In this document: piece after piece, positions 1 through 8,873 of the stretch | Layout: each line of letters starts with the position of its first letter | How positions within the stretch are numbered: position 1 is the stretch's first letter | DNA from: Bacteroidota bacterium | Lineage (GTDB): Bacteria > Bacteroidota > Bacteroidia > Chitinophagales > Chitinophagaceae | Length of the DNA: 64,000 nucleotides | Reading direction: 5' to 3' | Assembly (NCBI GenBank): GCA_018268035.1 | Contig: JAFDXI010000042.1 | Location: 32,212 to 96,211 of the forward strand | The notes under the pieces: generated by a model | What the model was told of the DNA's origin: nothing | Databases searched by the model: none | Seen by the model: only the letters and a program-made list of their open reading frames with translations | Made by a program: the position numbers and the translations under genes

Positions 1-518
1 ACCCCAGGAACACGTAACAAAGCATCTCTAATATAAATATTAGTATAGTTATTTAGAAATGAAATGCCATGTGTACCATTTGGTGAATAGAGTGCAAGTA
101 CCATTAAAATACTTGGGTTCCTTTTACGTACTGTTATACCTAATTGTCTCACTTCTTCAGGTAAACGGGGCGTTGCAAAACTCACACGGTTTTGAACATC
201 AAGTGTTGCAATATCCGGATTGGTTCCAATAGAAAAATATGCATTAATAGAAGACCGGCCATCACTGGTACTATTGCTTTGCATATACATCATACCCGGT
301 GAACCATTTACTTGTGTTTCAATAGGTGTTGTCACAGTTTGTTCAACTGTTAATGCATCTGCACCTGTAAAATTTCCGGTTATCTGTATCTGAGGAGGAG
401 TAATCTCAGGATATTGCCCCACAGGTAAATTTGTGATTGCCAATACACCTACTAATACAATAACAATTGAAACAACAATCGCTGTAACAGGCCTTCGAAT
501 AAAAGTATCTGCAATCAT
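1..518 (-). CDS. RND efflux inner-membrane transporter (AcrB/HAE1 type), N-terminal part
   Basis: This is the N-terminal 172 residues of a proton-driven RND multidrug efflux pump; the gene runs off the left edge. The protein opens MIADTFIRRPV and continues into the first transmembrane helix and the start of the porter domain (NLPVGQYPEITPPQ, then GADALTVEQTV, then GMMYMQS), the arrangement of AcrB/MexB proteins. The ATG at 518 is chosen because the IRRP amphipathic helix directly before the first membrane segment is the family N terminus. It is the third gene of a minus-strand tolC-acrA-acrB set, 110 nt after the adaptor gene. Substrates cannot be predicted from this part. Family assignment is secure; completeness of the remainder cannot be seen. 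Confidence 0.93.
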   Translation of the reverse strand, partial: MIADTFIRRPVTAIVVSIVIVLVGVLAITNLPVGQYPEITPPQIQITGNFTGADALTVEQTVTTPIETQVNGSPGMMYMQSNSTSDGRSSINAYFSIGTNPDIATLDVQNRVSFATPRLPEEVRQLGITVRKRNPSILMVLALYSPNGTHGISFLNNYTNIYIRDALLRVPG

Positions 519-628
519 AGCCTTTCTTTCTTATTTGTCTTCAATTAAAAAAATGAAGCATTATTCTTTTGTATATTTTCCTTTCACCAGAACAGTGGAA
601 CATTTTACCTTTTGATTCATAACATACA

Positions 629-1747
629 TCAATGCCCATCTAAAGAATTAGTTAATTTCACAACTGCACCATCCCTTACTTTTTGCACACCATCTGTAAT
701 TATTATTTCTCCTGGTTGTAAACCACTTTGAATAATAGTATTGCCATCAATATTCTTTCCCTTTACAATTTTTGTTTGAGCAACTCTATTACTATCACCA
801 ACAACAAAAACAAAGTTTTCACCCATTTGTTCCATAATTGCTTTTGTAGGAATCATTAAAGCGTTAATAGCATCGGTTTTCACCCTCACATTACAAGTCA
901 TTCCAGGCTTCAGCATATTTTGAGGGTTGTCAAATTCAAGCCTTGCTTTTATTGTACCAGTTTGTGGATCAACTGCCCTGTCAATCAGTACAATCTTCCC
1001 TGGTTCATCATAAATACTCCCATCAGGCAGTTGAATGGTAAAAACAGAGTCGGCAGGATTAGTTCCTTCCCTTTGTAATTTGGTAAACCGTGGAATTTCT
1101 TTTTCATCAAGTGCAAAATCAACAGCAAGCAATTTCTCGGCTGAAATTGTATTTAATACAGTACTACCAGGTGCCACCGCTGAACCAAGTTTTACCTGTG
1201 ATATACCAATCACACCATCAAAAGGTGCATAAATTGTAGTATATCTTAAATTCGTTTGCACTGCTGATACATTAGCCTCCGCTGCTTTTACCTGCATCTT
1301 AGCAGCATCAAGATCTGCCATAGCATTATCTACAATTTGTTTGGCAATCGCATCATCTTTATCCAACTCTATGTAGCGGTCTGCATTTTTTTGTGCTTTT
1401 TCAAGATTCGCTTTTGCTACATTTAAGTCTGCAACAGACTGGTTATAATTGCCCGCATATTGCTGTGCATCTATCTTATATAATTTTTGCCCTTTGGCTA
1501 CATGCTGCCCATCCTCAAAATATATTTCAGTAATATAACCACTTACCTGTGCATGTATATCCACCTGGTTCAATGCATTCACTGTGCCTGGGTATTCTTC
1601 AAAATAAACAGCATTGACTTGTTTCGCTGTATCAACATTCACATCAATTGGTGGTGGTGCCTGCTGTTGCATTTTTGTATTTTTTTCACCGCAGGATGCA
1701 AGCAGTAAAACAGAAGAAATGATAATGTTATGTATTGTAAGTTTCAT
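629..1747 (-). CDS. RND efflux periplasmic adaptor (membrane fusion lipoprotein, AcrA/MexA type)
   Basis: This is the periplasmic adaptor linking an RND pump to a TolC-type channel. The 372-residue protein starts with a lipoprotein signal (lipobox LLASC, lipidated Cys19). A biotinyl-lipoyl half-motif (VDIHAQVSGYI) follows, then an alpha-helical hairpin at about 100-160, the second lipoyl half (YAPFDGVIGISQVKLGSAV) and a beta-barrel/membrane-proximal domain, the standard MFP order. It lies 23 nt after the TolC-family gene and 110 nt before the transporter, so one transcript probably supplies all three parts of the pump. No local regulator is visible. Family assignment is secure; substrate range is unknown. 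Confidence 0.95.
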   Translation of the reverse strand: MKLTIHNIIISSVLLLASCGEKNTKMQQQAPPPIDVNVDTAKQVNAVYFEEYPGTVNALNQVDIHAQVSGYITEIYFEDGQHVAKGQKLYKIDAQQYAGNYNQSVADLNVAKANLEKAQKNADRYIELDKDDAIAKQIVDNAMADLDAAKMQVKAAEANVSAVQTNLRYTTIYAPFDGVIGISQVKLGSAVAPGSTVLNTISAEKLLAVDFALDEKEIPRFTKLQREGTNPADSVFTIQLPDGSIYDEPGKIVLIDRAVDPQTGTIKARLEFDNPQNMLKPGMTCNVRVKTDAINALMIPTKAIMEQMGENFVFVVGDSNRVAQTKIVKGKNIDGNTIIQSGLQPGEIIITDGVQKVRDGAVVKLTNSLDGH

Positions 1748-1770
1748 ACTCCCAAACTTATTTTTTCCCT

Positions 1771-3090
1771 TTAATAATTTAAAATACCTAATGCTTTTTC
1801 AACATCAAGTTTACTGCTTAAAACAATATACAATGCATTGAGATAATTTATCTGTGTGGTTCGTAAATCACTTTCTGCAACTATCACTTCAAGGTAAGCT
1901 TTTACTCCGGCTTTATATTGCAGGTTGATGGTATTATAGACATCAGTTGCTAATTCAAGATTTTCCTGTTGTGTATAATAATCACTCAAAAATGATTTAT
2001 ATGTTGAAAGCGCCTGTGTGTATTCCGATTGGATTGAATCACGCAGCGATGTGAAATTATAATCTAATCTGTCCAACTGCAGGTTGGCACTTCTTATTTG
2101 CCAGGTTCGTTTCCCTCCCTGGAAAATCGGGAAGTCCAAAGACAATCCAATATAAGATGATGGAAACTCCCTGCTATATAATTTTCCAAAATTGTTATTC
2201 GCAAAAGTGAGGTTATAATTGCCATAAGCTGAAATGGAAGGAATAAAACTCCATTTATAATAATTAAGATTGGATTGCAATAAACTCTTCTGTGTCTGAA
2301 GAATTTTATATTCGATACGATTAGAAAAATTAACCTCCTGAGTAGTATCAAAAAATATTTCATTTTTCAATTGCATACTGTCATACCTGAGTTGAAAAGA
2401 ATCATTCTGCGGATAGCCCATCAATAATTTTAATACAGAAAACCTGGACTGCAATGATTCCTGGTATTGCTTTTTTTCTGCCAAAGCATTGTTCAAAGAA
2501 ATTTGTGCTCGTTGATAATCTGTTTTATCAACAATGCCTGCTTTGTATTGATTTTTTGCATCTTTTAAACTTCTTTCTAAACGCACAATATCCTGCTCAA
2601 CTAAATCAATTTGTTGCTGTGAAAGCAATACGCCATAAAACGCTTTACTTACATTTAAGGCTACAAAAATTTTATTCTCTGTTGTAAATTGATTCACTTG
2701 CGAACGCACATTATTTGCAGTTTTAGAAGCAAGCAAAACATCACGGTTAAATATATTTTGAGTTACTCCAAAATAAGCAGTAGAAAAATTCTTCTGTGCT
2801 GTTGTAGTAGGAGTACCATTAATAACAGTAACAGGTGTCTGAAAATAATGCTGTAATGTATAGTTGAGGTTAAGCTGCGGATACCAGTCAGCCAATCTTG
2901 TTTTTATTTCAGCATTCACTATTTTTTCATCAATCAAAGACTGATTGATTGCAGGTAAATGTATTAATGCATATTGCACACATTGATTAAGTGTGGCATT
3001 AGTTAAAATTGAATCCTGCTTTTGCTGTGCCCTGGCTGAAAAAGCTAAAAAAATAAAAAATAAAAAATTAATTACCGGGTGCTTGCTCAT
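1771..3090 (-). CDS. TolC-family outer membrane efflux protein
   Basis: This is the outer-membrane channel of the adjacent RND pump. The reading frame is open well upstream, but the ATG at 3090 gives a proper signal peptide (MSKHPVINFLFFIFLAFSARAQ) and a 439-residue protein, the usual TolC-family size, so that start is preferred over one 291 nt earlier. The mature part carries two repeats of coiled-coil helices and beta strands (for example NQCVQYALIHLPAINQSLID, and late LQYKAGVKAYLEVIVAESDL), typical OEP repeats. It is the first gene of the minus-strand efflux set. A 209-bp gap separates it from a divergent methyltransferase gene, so the promoters of both should lie between 3091 and 3299. 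Confidence 0.93.
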   Translation of the reverse strand: MSKHPVINFLFFIFLAFSARAQQKQDSILTNATLNQCVQYALIHLPAINQSLIDEKIVNAEIKTRLADWYPQLNLNYTLQHYFQTPVTVINGTPTTTAQKNFSTAYFGVTQNIFNRDVLLASKTANNVRSQVNQFTTENKIFVALNVSKAFYGVLLSQQQIDLVEQDIVRLERSLKDAKNQYKAGIVDKTDYQRAQISLNNALAEKKQYQESLQSRFSVLKLLMGYPQNDSFQLRYDSMQLKNEIFFDTTQEVNFSNRIEYKILQTQKSLLQSNLNYYKWSFIPSISAYGNYNLTFANNNFGKLYSREFPSSYIGLSLDFPIFQGGKRTWQIRSANLQLDRLDYNFTSLRDSIQSEYTQALSTYKSFLSDYYTQQENLELATDVYNTINLQYKAGVKAYLEVIVAESDLRTTQINYLNALYIVLSSKLDVEKALGILNY

Positions 3091-3299
3091 ACAATCATAA
3101 AACTTTCTGAGAACTGAGGTTAATACATTAATATATAAAAACCTTTTGATTAAAGAGAAACAAATGTAATAAATGAATTTAAACACTTGTTTAATTCTTT
3201 TGTTAAACGGTTTTTTTAAATAATGGTTCTCATAATTTATTCTTAACATTATGCTGTTTTCTTTAAAGTCTGATTTTATATTCTTCATAAAATAAAAAT

Positions 3300-4139
3300 A
3301 TGATAACAATGCAACCTGATAACACAGCAGTAAGAACAGCTTTATGGAGAGCATTACATGTTTTGCAGGATGAAAAACCATTTATAATTGAAGATACAAT
3401 AGGATATAAATTAATCAAACCAAAACAAGGATGGGAAGAATATCCCGATATGAAATATACAAAGCGACTGCGTGCATCCATTGTTGCACGTGCCCGCTTT
3501 ATTGAAGATCTTGCAAAAGAACAAATAAGAATGGGCATAAATCAATATGTCCTACTCGGAGCCGGGCTTGATAGTTTTGCCCAACGTAACCCGGAAATAA
3601 CCGAGCAGGTTAATCTTTATGAAATTGACCAACCTGGCACTTTATTCTGGAAAGAAAAAAAACTTATTGAAAGTAATTACCATATACCCGGTAACCTTCA
3701 TTTCGTTCCTGTTGACTTTGAAACAACATCATGGTGGGAAGAGCTGTTGAAAAATGGATTTGATATACACCAGCCCGCTATTGTTTCGTGTACAGGCGTT
3801 ACACTCTATCTTACTAAAAAGTCAATAACTGATATGCTTAGAAAAACCATGCTATTCTCACCAGGTTCAACGATAGCAATAGCATTTTATTTATCATTGG
3901 AAAATCTTGAAGAAGAAGACAAACCTTTAATGGAAATGGCAATTAAAGGAGCAGCAGCTTCAGGCACCCCCTTTTTAAGTTTTTACACTGAAGTTGAGAT
4001 TGCAGAGCAGGCGAAAACAGTTGGATTAAAAAATATCAAAACAATTTCAACAAAGGATATGACTGAAAAATATTTTAAAAACAGGACAGACAACCTTCTT
4101 CCGGCAAGCGGTGAATTTTTTCTCGTAGCACAAACATGA
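3300..4139 (+). CDS. SAM-dependent methyltransferase, leucine carboxyl methyltransferase-like (TIGR00027 type)
   Basis: This is a 279-residue predicted class I methyltransferase of the LCMT-like group often annotated TIGR00027. The SAM-binding motif I appears as YVLLGAGLDSFAQR at about residues 83-96, followed by YEIDQPGT, which carries the acidic residue expected to hold the SAM ribose. The later segment VSCTGVTLYLTKKSI matches the family's conserved EGLTMYL-like region. No substrate can be given: members act on varied small molecules and many are uncharacterised. It is transcribed alone, divergent from the efflux genes. ATG codons at 3300 and 3309 are both possible starts. Confidence 0.85.
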   Translation: MITMQPDNTAVRTALWRALHVLQDEKPFIIEDTIGYKLIKPKQGWEEYPDMKYTKRLRASIVARARFIEDLAKEQIRMGINQYVLLGAGLDSFAQRNPEITEQVNLYEIDQPGTLFWKEKKLIESNYHIPGNLHFVPVDFETTSWWEELLKNGFDIHQPAIVSCTGVTLYLTKKSITDMLRKTMLFSPGSTIAIAFYLSLENLEEEDKPLMEMAIKGAAASGTPFLSFYTEVEIAEQAKTVGLKNIKTISTKDMTEKYFKNRTDNLLPASGEFFLVAQT

Positions 4140-4308
4140 TGATACATCATTTTTGCAAATTGCAATTAATTAGCCCTCTTCTTATCAAAAGTCTATAATT
4201 ATCTTTTATTCAGCATTATCATTAAACTTTACAAGTTTTGTTAGATACATTATATTGAACAAACAGAGAATTTATCTATTTTTATTTTTCAACGATTGAA
4301 ATAAAAAC

Positions 4309-6099
4309 ATGGTAGTAAAACGTCTTTTCGACTGCGTAGATCATCAATTGCAAAAATTTCCAAAGCAGGACATGCTCAATGCAAAAGAAAATGGAAACTG
4401 GAAAAGTTACAGTACTGAAGTAGTAAAACAAATAGTAGAAGAATTTAGTGCCGGACTGATAGAACTTGGCGTTGGAGGTAATGATATGAGTGATGAAGGT
4501 GCTGATAAAATTGCTATCATCAGCAATAACAGGCCTGAATGGATTTTTACCGACCTCGCAGTGCAGCAAACCGGTGCAGTTTTGGTACCCTTATATCCTA
4601 CAACAAGCACAAATGAAATACAATTCATTTTGAATGATGCCTTGGTAAAATACATCTTTGTAAGCAGCAAAGAATTATTTGAAAAAATCAATAGCATAAA
4701 ACCATCTGTTCCCACATTAAAGAAAATATTTTCGTTTGATGAAATATCCGGAGTAGAAAGCTGGACATCCATTTCCAAACTGGCTACACCATCATCCAAA
4801 ATAAAATTAGAGCAAATCAAAAATGCTATTCTGCCCGATCATCTTGCTACCATTATTTATACATCAGGTACAACAGGTACACCAAAAGGTGTTATGCTAA
4901 CCCACAGGAATATTTATACTGATGTAATATTTTCTAAAAAGAGTTTTCCATTTATTGATGCACCTCAATACAAAGTACTCAGCTTTCTTCCGCTCAATCA
5001 TATTTTTGAAAAGTGTGTAACTTATATTTATTTGTTTAGTGGCAATGGTATTTATTATGCAGAAAGCCTCGAAACTATTGGCGCTAATTTAAAAGAGATA
5101 CAACCTGATGGTTTCACAACTGTGCCCCGTTTATTGGAAAAAGTTTTTGAACGCATCATGGCAGCGGGCCATGAACTTATCGGAATAAAAAGAAAACTTT
5201 TTTTCTGGAGTGTTGCTCTTGCTGAAAAATTTGATACCGATGCCTCCAAATCTGTTTTATATAAATTCCAACTTTCTATCGCAAACAAACTGGTATTTAA
5301 AAAATGGAGATTAGCATTAGGCGGCAACATAAAATTTATTATTACAGGAGGCGCTGCCTGCCAGTTAAAATTATTACGCATTTTTAATGCAGCAAAAATT
5401 CCTGTATATGAGGGGTATGGTCCGACAGAAAACAGCCCGGTAATTGCAGTAAACAGATGGGGTTCACCCGATGGCTCCAGGTTAGGTACAGTTGGCCCAC
5501 CAATTGAAGGCATTGAAGTAAAACTTGCTGATGATGGAGAAATCTGTGTGAAGGGCTCAACGGTTATGAAAGGGTATTACAAAAGATCTGACCTGACTGC
5601 CGATACTGTCATTGACGGTTGGTTGCATACAGGTGATATTGGAGTGTGGATAGATAATAAATATTTAAAAATCACAGACCGTAAAAAAGAAATCTTTAAA
5701 ACAAGTGGTGGAAAGTATGTTGCTCCACAGGCTTTGGAAAATGTCTTTAAAGGCAGTCCTTTTATTGAACAGATAATGGTAGTGGGTGAAGGGAAGAAAT
5801 TTGTAAGCGCATTGATTGTTCCTGCTTTTGCATATTTAAAATCATGGATGCAATTGCATAACCTGGTATATACTACTAACGAAGATGCAATTAAAAATGC
5901 AGAAGTATTAAAACGGTATACAACGGAAATTGAAACAATTAATCAGCAATTCAATCACGTTGAGCAAATAAAAAAGTTTGAATTACTTCCCGTTGAATGG
6001 AGTCTTGATACAGGTGAAATGACGCCAAAAATGAGTTTGAAAAGAAAAGTGGTGTTAGAAAAATTTAAAGATGTAATTGATAGAATTTACAAAGTATAA
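4309..6099 (+). CDS. long-chain acyl-CoA synthetase (AMP-forming ligase, FadD/FAA type)
   Basis: This enzyme activates fatty acids to acyl-CoA through an acyl-adenylate. The 596-residue protein has the adenylate-forming P-loop IIYTSGTTGTPKG at about residues 182-194, then EGYGPTENSPV (A5 motif), WLHTGDIG (A7 motif) and a C-terminal domain starting near KITDRKKEIFKTSGGKYVAP, whose linker and lysine position the second half-reaction. The length and the long VPRLLEKVFERI region fit the Bacteroidota long-chain synthetases often named FAA1-like. It is transcribed alone and convergent with the OmpA-family gene. Chain-length preference is not readable from sequence. Confidence 0.92.
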   Translation: MVVKRLFDCVDHQLQKFPKQDMLNAKENGNWKSYSTEVVKQIVEEFSAGLIELGVGGNDMSDEGADKIAIISNNRPEWIFTDLAVQQTGAVLVPLYPTTSTNEIQFILNDALVKYIFVSSKELFEKINSIKPSVPTLKKIFSFDEISGVESWTSISKLATPSSKIKLEQIKNAILPDHLATIIYTSGTTGTPKGVMLTHRNIYTDVIFSKKSFPFIDAPQYKVLSFLPLNHIFEKCVTYIYLFSGNGIYYAESLETIGANLKEIQPDGFTTVPRLLEKVFERIMAAGHELIGIKRKLFFWSVALAEKFDTDASKSVLYKFQLSIANKLVFKKWRLALGGNIKFIITGGAACQLKLLRIFNAAKIPVYEGYGPTENSPVIAVNRWGSPDGSRLGTVGPPIEGIEVKLADDGEICVKGSTVMKGYYKRSDLTADTVIDGWLHTGDIGVWIDNKYLKITDRKKEIFKTSGGKYVAPQALENVFKGSPFIEQIMVVGEGKKFVSALIVPAFAYLKSWMQLHNLVYTTNEDAIKNAEVLKRYTTEIETINQQFNHVEQIKKFELLPVEWSLDTGEMTPKMSLKRKVVLEKFKDVIDRIYKV

Positions 6100-6108
6100 G
6101 ATTATGGC

Positions 6109-6147
6109 TTACCTGTCATAAAATATTTTTCAATCTTTGACAGGTAA
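6109..6147. terminator. hairpin between convergent genes
   Basis: A perfect 10-bp inverted repeat (6109-6118 TTACCTGTCA with 6138-6147 TGACAGGTAA) encloses a 19-nt loop between the acyl-CoA synthetase and the convergent OmpA-family gene. There is no strong T tract, so it may be a weak bidirectional terminator or an mRNA 3'-end stabiliser. Confidence 0.5.
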
Positions 6148-6167
6148 ACTGGTTTCAAGGAATATTA

Positions 6168-6956
6168 TTACTGCTCGAGTAATTTATAAATCTCATCCAG
6201 TTTTGGTGAAAGGATAATTTCTGTTCTCCTGTTATGAGCTCTTCCTTCAGGAGTTACATTGGTATCAACAGGATCAAACCATGAATGACCAGATGCAATA
6301 ACACGTGTGGGGTCAACTTTATAATCGTTGACCAAAATTCTCACCACACTAACAGCACGGGCGGTACTTAAATCCCAGTTATCTTTAAATTTTCCGCGGA
6401 TAGGAATTGAATCTGTGTGTCCTTCTATATCCACTGAAATATCAGGGTTCGCTATCAAAACAGTAGCCAGTTTATTTAAAGCAACTTTTCCAGAATCATT
6501 CACAACAGCGCTGGCAGATGGAAATAAAAATTTCTCACTCAGGCTAATATAGACTTTCCCATTTTTCTGTGTGATTGTAAGATCACTATCACTAAAACCT
6601 TTTAAAGCATTCATCATTTTATTTTTCAGGTCTGCTGTTTTATTACGTTGTTGATTCAAAAGATTCTGAAGATCCTGTAATTTTTTTTGTTGATCCTGCA
6701 GGTTTTGTTGTAATGAATTTACTTTATTGGATGCATCTGTATTTAACTGAGTATTTTGTTGGTTAAGTGCATTGATATCATTCTTTAATTTATTGATTAA
6801 ATCCTCTTGCCCAATAATTTTTGAAGCCATGATAGAGCTATCGGTTTGGAGTGTCCTGTATTGCATCTGCGCATCAATCAATTTGCTTTTTGCAACGCAA
6901 GCGCCAAATACAGAAATTGCAAGCATCAAAAATCCGTAAGCAACAAACCTTTTCAT
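6168..6956 (-). CDS. OmpA-family lipoprotein with coiled coil
   Basis: This is an envelope protein predicted to anchor the outer membrane to peptidoglycan. The ATG at 6956 (MKRFVAYGF) is chosen over one three codons upstream because it directly starts a lipoprotein-like signal ending in VFGAC. Residues about 35-115 are rich in Gln, Asn, Leu and Lys with heptad spacing, a likely coiled coil. The C-terminal 130 residues form an OmpA/MotB domain with the peptidoglycan-binding pattern DIEGHTDSIP, NWDLSTARA and ASGHSWFDPV ending in NRRTEIILSP. The lipobox is not ideal (Phe at -3), so lipidation is inferred. Confidence 0.88.
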   Translation of the reverse strand: MKRFVAYGFLMLAISVFGACVAKSKLIDAQMQYRTLQTDSSIMASKIIGQEDLINKLKNDINALNQQNTQLNTDASNKVNSLQQNLQDQQKKLQDLQNLLNQQRNKTADLKNKMMNALKGFSDSDLTITQKNGKVYISLSEKFLFPSASAVVNDSGKVALNKLATVLIANPDISVDIEGHTDSIPIRGKFKDNWDLSTARAVSVVRILVNDYKVDPTRVIASGHSWFDPVDTNVTPEGRAHNRRTEIILSPKLDEIYKLLEQ

Positions 6957-7115
6957 ATAACACATTTTTATCTACAATTTAAAAATTGTGCCAATATACA
7001 GGAAACGTTCCCGAGAAAATTATAATAGCTCATTAATTAAATACACATCAAATGCAAATCTTTATCATCTTTACCCTTTTGATATAATTTTTTATTGATT
7101 CTAAAACTCAATAGT

Positions 7116-8492
7116 ATGAGAGTTACTTTTTCTGTTTCGATTTTAAAAACAGTTGGTTTTGTCTTATTGATGGCGTCTTGTACAAAAGATTTCAAACAAA
7201 GCCAACCTGTAAACGATATGTCAGAAGATTTTGGTAGCCAATCGGTAAAACCAAATATTATCCTGATTATCGGCGATGATGTTGGCCGTGAAATACCAAC
7301 TTACAACGGAGGCCAATCATATAGCACTCCTAATCTTGATTACATTGCAGCTCATGGGAAGCAATTCCCCAACTTCCTGGCACATCCTGACGGACCTCCA
7401 TCAAGACTGGCAATGTTTACCGGTGTTTATAATTATCGCAACTGGGTAAAGTTTGGATATCTGCCGCCTTCATCACCAACATTTGCCAATATGCTACAGA
7501 ATGGCGGGTACAAAACCTGTTATGTGGGAAAATGGCAATTTGATGGCGGAGATAATTCAATTAAAAGTCATGGCTTTGATAAATACAGGGTTTTTATGCC
7601 ATTTAATCCTGACAATAATAATGGACATGATCAATTTTACAGAAGATATAAAAATCCATATTTATACCAGGATGCACGTTATTTAACAGACTCAGAAGTA
7701 GAAGGTCAATATTCTGAAGATATGTTTTATGATTATGCAAGTAAATTTATTGATAGCAGTAAAAAGAAACCCTTCCTGTTAGTTTATTCCTGCAACTTAG
7801 TTCAAAAGCCGTGGGTACCAACACCAGATAATCCTGATTATGCAGGTTGGGATCCTGCTACAGATGACAACACCAGAAACGATAAAAAATATTTTCCTGA
7901 TATGGTAGCTTATATGGATAAGACTGTAGGAAAATTAGTCAGTAAAATAAATGATGCAGGGCTTGCCAGGAAAACAATTATCTTATATGTAAGCGACAAT
8001 GCAACTTATGGTGGCATTACATCAATGTATAAAGGCAGAAAAGTAAAAGGAGCAAAAGACAGTACTGTTTTTGATGGCATTAATGTTCCATTTTTAGCTT
8101 ATTGTCCAGGCACTATCGCCCCCGGCAGTGTGGATACTTCGTTAATTGGTATGCAGGATTTCTTCCCAACAATAGGAAATATTGCAAAGACCCCATTAGC
8201 ACCCTTCAAACCTTTGGATGGAGTAACATTCTACGATAACTTATTGGGCACTCTTACCGGTCAGAATAAAAAAATCTATTGTTACTGGCCAAGAGATTAT
8301 CAAAGAAAAATTGATCTTAGTTATGTCACAGATTATAATTATAAATTGTACGATTCATTGAATGGAGGCAACTTTTATAATATCAGAACTGATGTTTATG
8401 AAAAAAGCCCAATACCAGATAACCAGTTAACACCTGATGAAAAGAAACTAAAAAATCAGTGGATGAAAGTATTGAGGCAGGGTTATCAGTAA
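7116..8492 (+). CDS. sulfatase-fold lipoprotein lacking the formylglycine residue
   Basis: This 458-residue member of the alkaline phosphatase/sulfatase superfamily begins with a lipoprotein signal (LLMASC). The ATG at 7116 is preferred to one 21 nt upstream. The first metal-binding motif is present (NIILIIGDDVG, two Asp), as are KSHGFDKYRVF and SDNATYGG. In active sulfatases the catalytic motif is C/S-X-P-S-R followed by LTG. Here it reads GPPSRLAMFTG, so the residue normally converted to formylglycine is Gly93. Ordinary formylglycine-dependent sulfate ester hydrolysis should therefore be impossible. It could be a binding protein or use another nucleophile. No maturase (FGE/AtsB) or polysaccharide cluster is nearby. 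Confidence 0.85.
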   Translation: MRVTFSVSILKTVGFVLLMASCTKDFKQSQPVNDMSEDFGSQSVKPNIILIIGDDVGREIPTYNGGQSYSTPNLDYIAAHGKQFPNFLAHPDGPPSRLAMFTGVYNYRNWVKFGYLPPSSPTFANMLQNGGYKTCYVGKWQFDGGDNSIKSHGFDKYRVFMPFNPDNNNGHDQFYRRYKNPYLYQDARYLTDSEVEGQYSEDMFYDYASKFIDSSKKKPFLLVYSCNLVQKPWVPTPDNPDYAGWDPATDDNTRNDKKYFPDMVAYMDKTVGKLVSKINDAGLARKTIILYVSDNATYGGITSMYKGRKVKGAKDSTVFDGINVPFLAYCPGTIAPGSVDTSLIGMQDFFPTIGNIAKTPLAPFKPLDGVTFYDNLLGTLTGQNKKIYCYWPRDYQRKIDLSYVTDYNYKLYDSLNGGNFYNIRTDVYEKSPIPDNQLTPDEKKLKNQWMKVLRQGYQ

Positions 8493-8527
8493 TAATAAAA
8501 ACTGACAATATCTATTCTAAAAAATTT

Positions 8528-8609
8528 ATTGCCACAAAGTTTCACTCTTGCTTGTAACAGGCAAAACAGGATTAATCAATCCTTAAGATCAGGGAAACTT
8601 TGTGGCAAT
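8528..8609. repeat. 15-bp perfect inverted repeat with 52-nt structured loop
   Basis: Positions 8528-8542 (ATTGCCACAAAGTTT) are exactly complementary to 8595-8609. The 52-nt loop contains a further small palindrome (GGATT..AATCC at 8569-8582). It lies 36 nt after the sulfatase-like gene. It could be that gene's terminator, a small structured RNA or a short palindromic insertion; no other copy was found in the window. Confidence 0.6.
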
Positions 8610-8661
8610 CATATTTAATCCAACATCACATTGATTTCCTTTTATAGGATTACAAAATAAA

Positions 8662-8691
8662 AAACCCACATTTATTGCTAAACGTGGGTTT
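8662..8691 (-). terminator. rho-independent terminator of tRNA-Glu
   Basis: Read on the minus strand, an 8-bp stem (AAACCCAC with GTGGGTTT, 14-nt loop) is followed by a T-rich run. It lies 20 nt downstream of the tRNA 3' end, the expected position for a single-tRNA transcript. Confidence 0.7.
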
Positions 8692-8711
8692 AAAACTTAA
8701 CCTTTCCTTTG

Positions 8712-8783
8712 TAGCCGGTACGGGAATCGAACCCGTCTTTCCTCCGTGAAAGGGAGATGTCCTAGCCGATAGACGAACCGGCC
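8712..8783 (-). tRNA. tRNA-Glu (anticodon UUC)
   Basis: The 72-nt minus-strand sequence folds as a full cloverleaf. The 7-bp acceptor stem is GGCCGGT with ACCGGCT (first pair G-U), the anticodon loop contains CTTTCAC with anticodon TTC, and the T arm is CGGGTTCGATTCCCG. The sequence strongly resembles bacterial tRNA-Glu. The CCA end is not encoded. A good promoter lies upstream (8800-8830) and a terminator downstream (8662-8691), so it is an independent transcription unit. Confidence 0.96.
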
Positions 8784-8799
8784 GAATAAATTCGGAGCG

Positions 8800-8830
8800 C
8801 AAAGATAACCGTACTTTATTAACCGGCAAA
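8800..8830 (-). promoter_or_regulatory. Bacteroidota-type promoter for tRNA-Glu
   Basis: On the minus strand, TTTG (8830-8827), exactly 19 nt and TATCTTTG (8807-8800) match the Bacteroidota -33 TTTG and -7 TAnnTTTG consensus. The predicted start is a few bases upstream of the tRNA 5' end at 8783. Confidence 0.75.
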
Positions 8831-8873
8831 GTTTTAATTGCAGCAACTTTGGTTTATTACTTCCCCCTGCACA

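Noticed and set aside
3091..3381. Long N-terminal extension of the TolC-family protein
   Set aside because: The extension has no family similarity and would bury the clear signal peptide that begins at the ATG at 3090.
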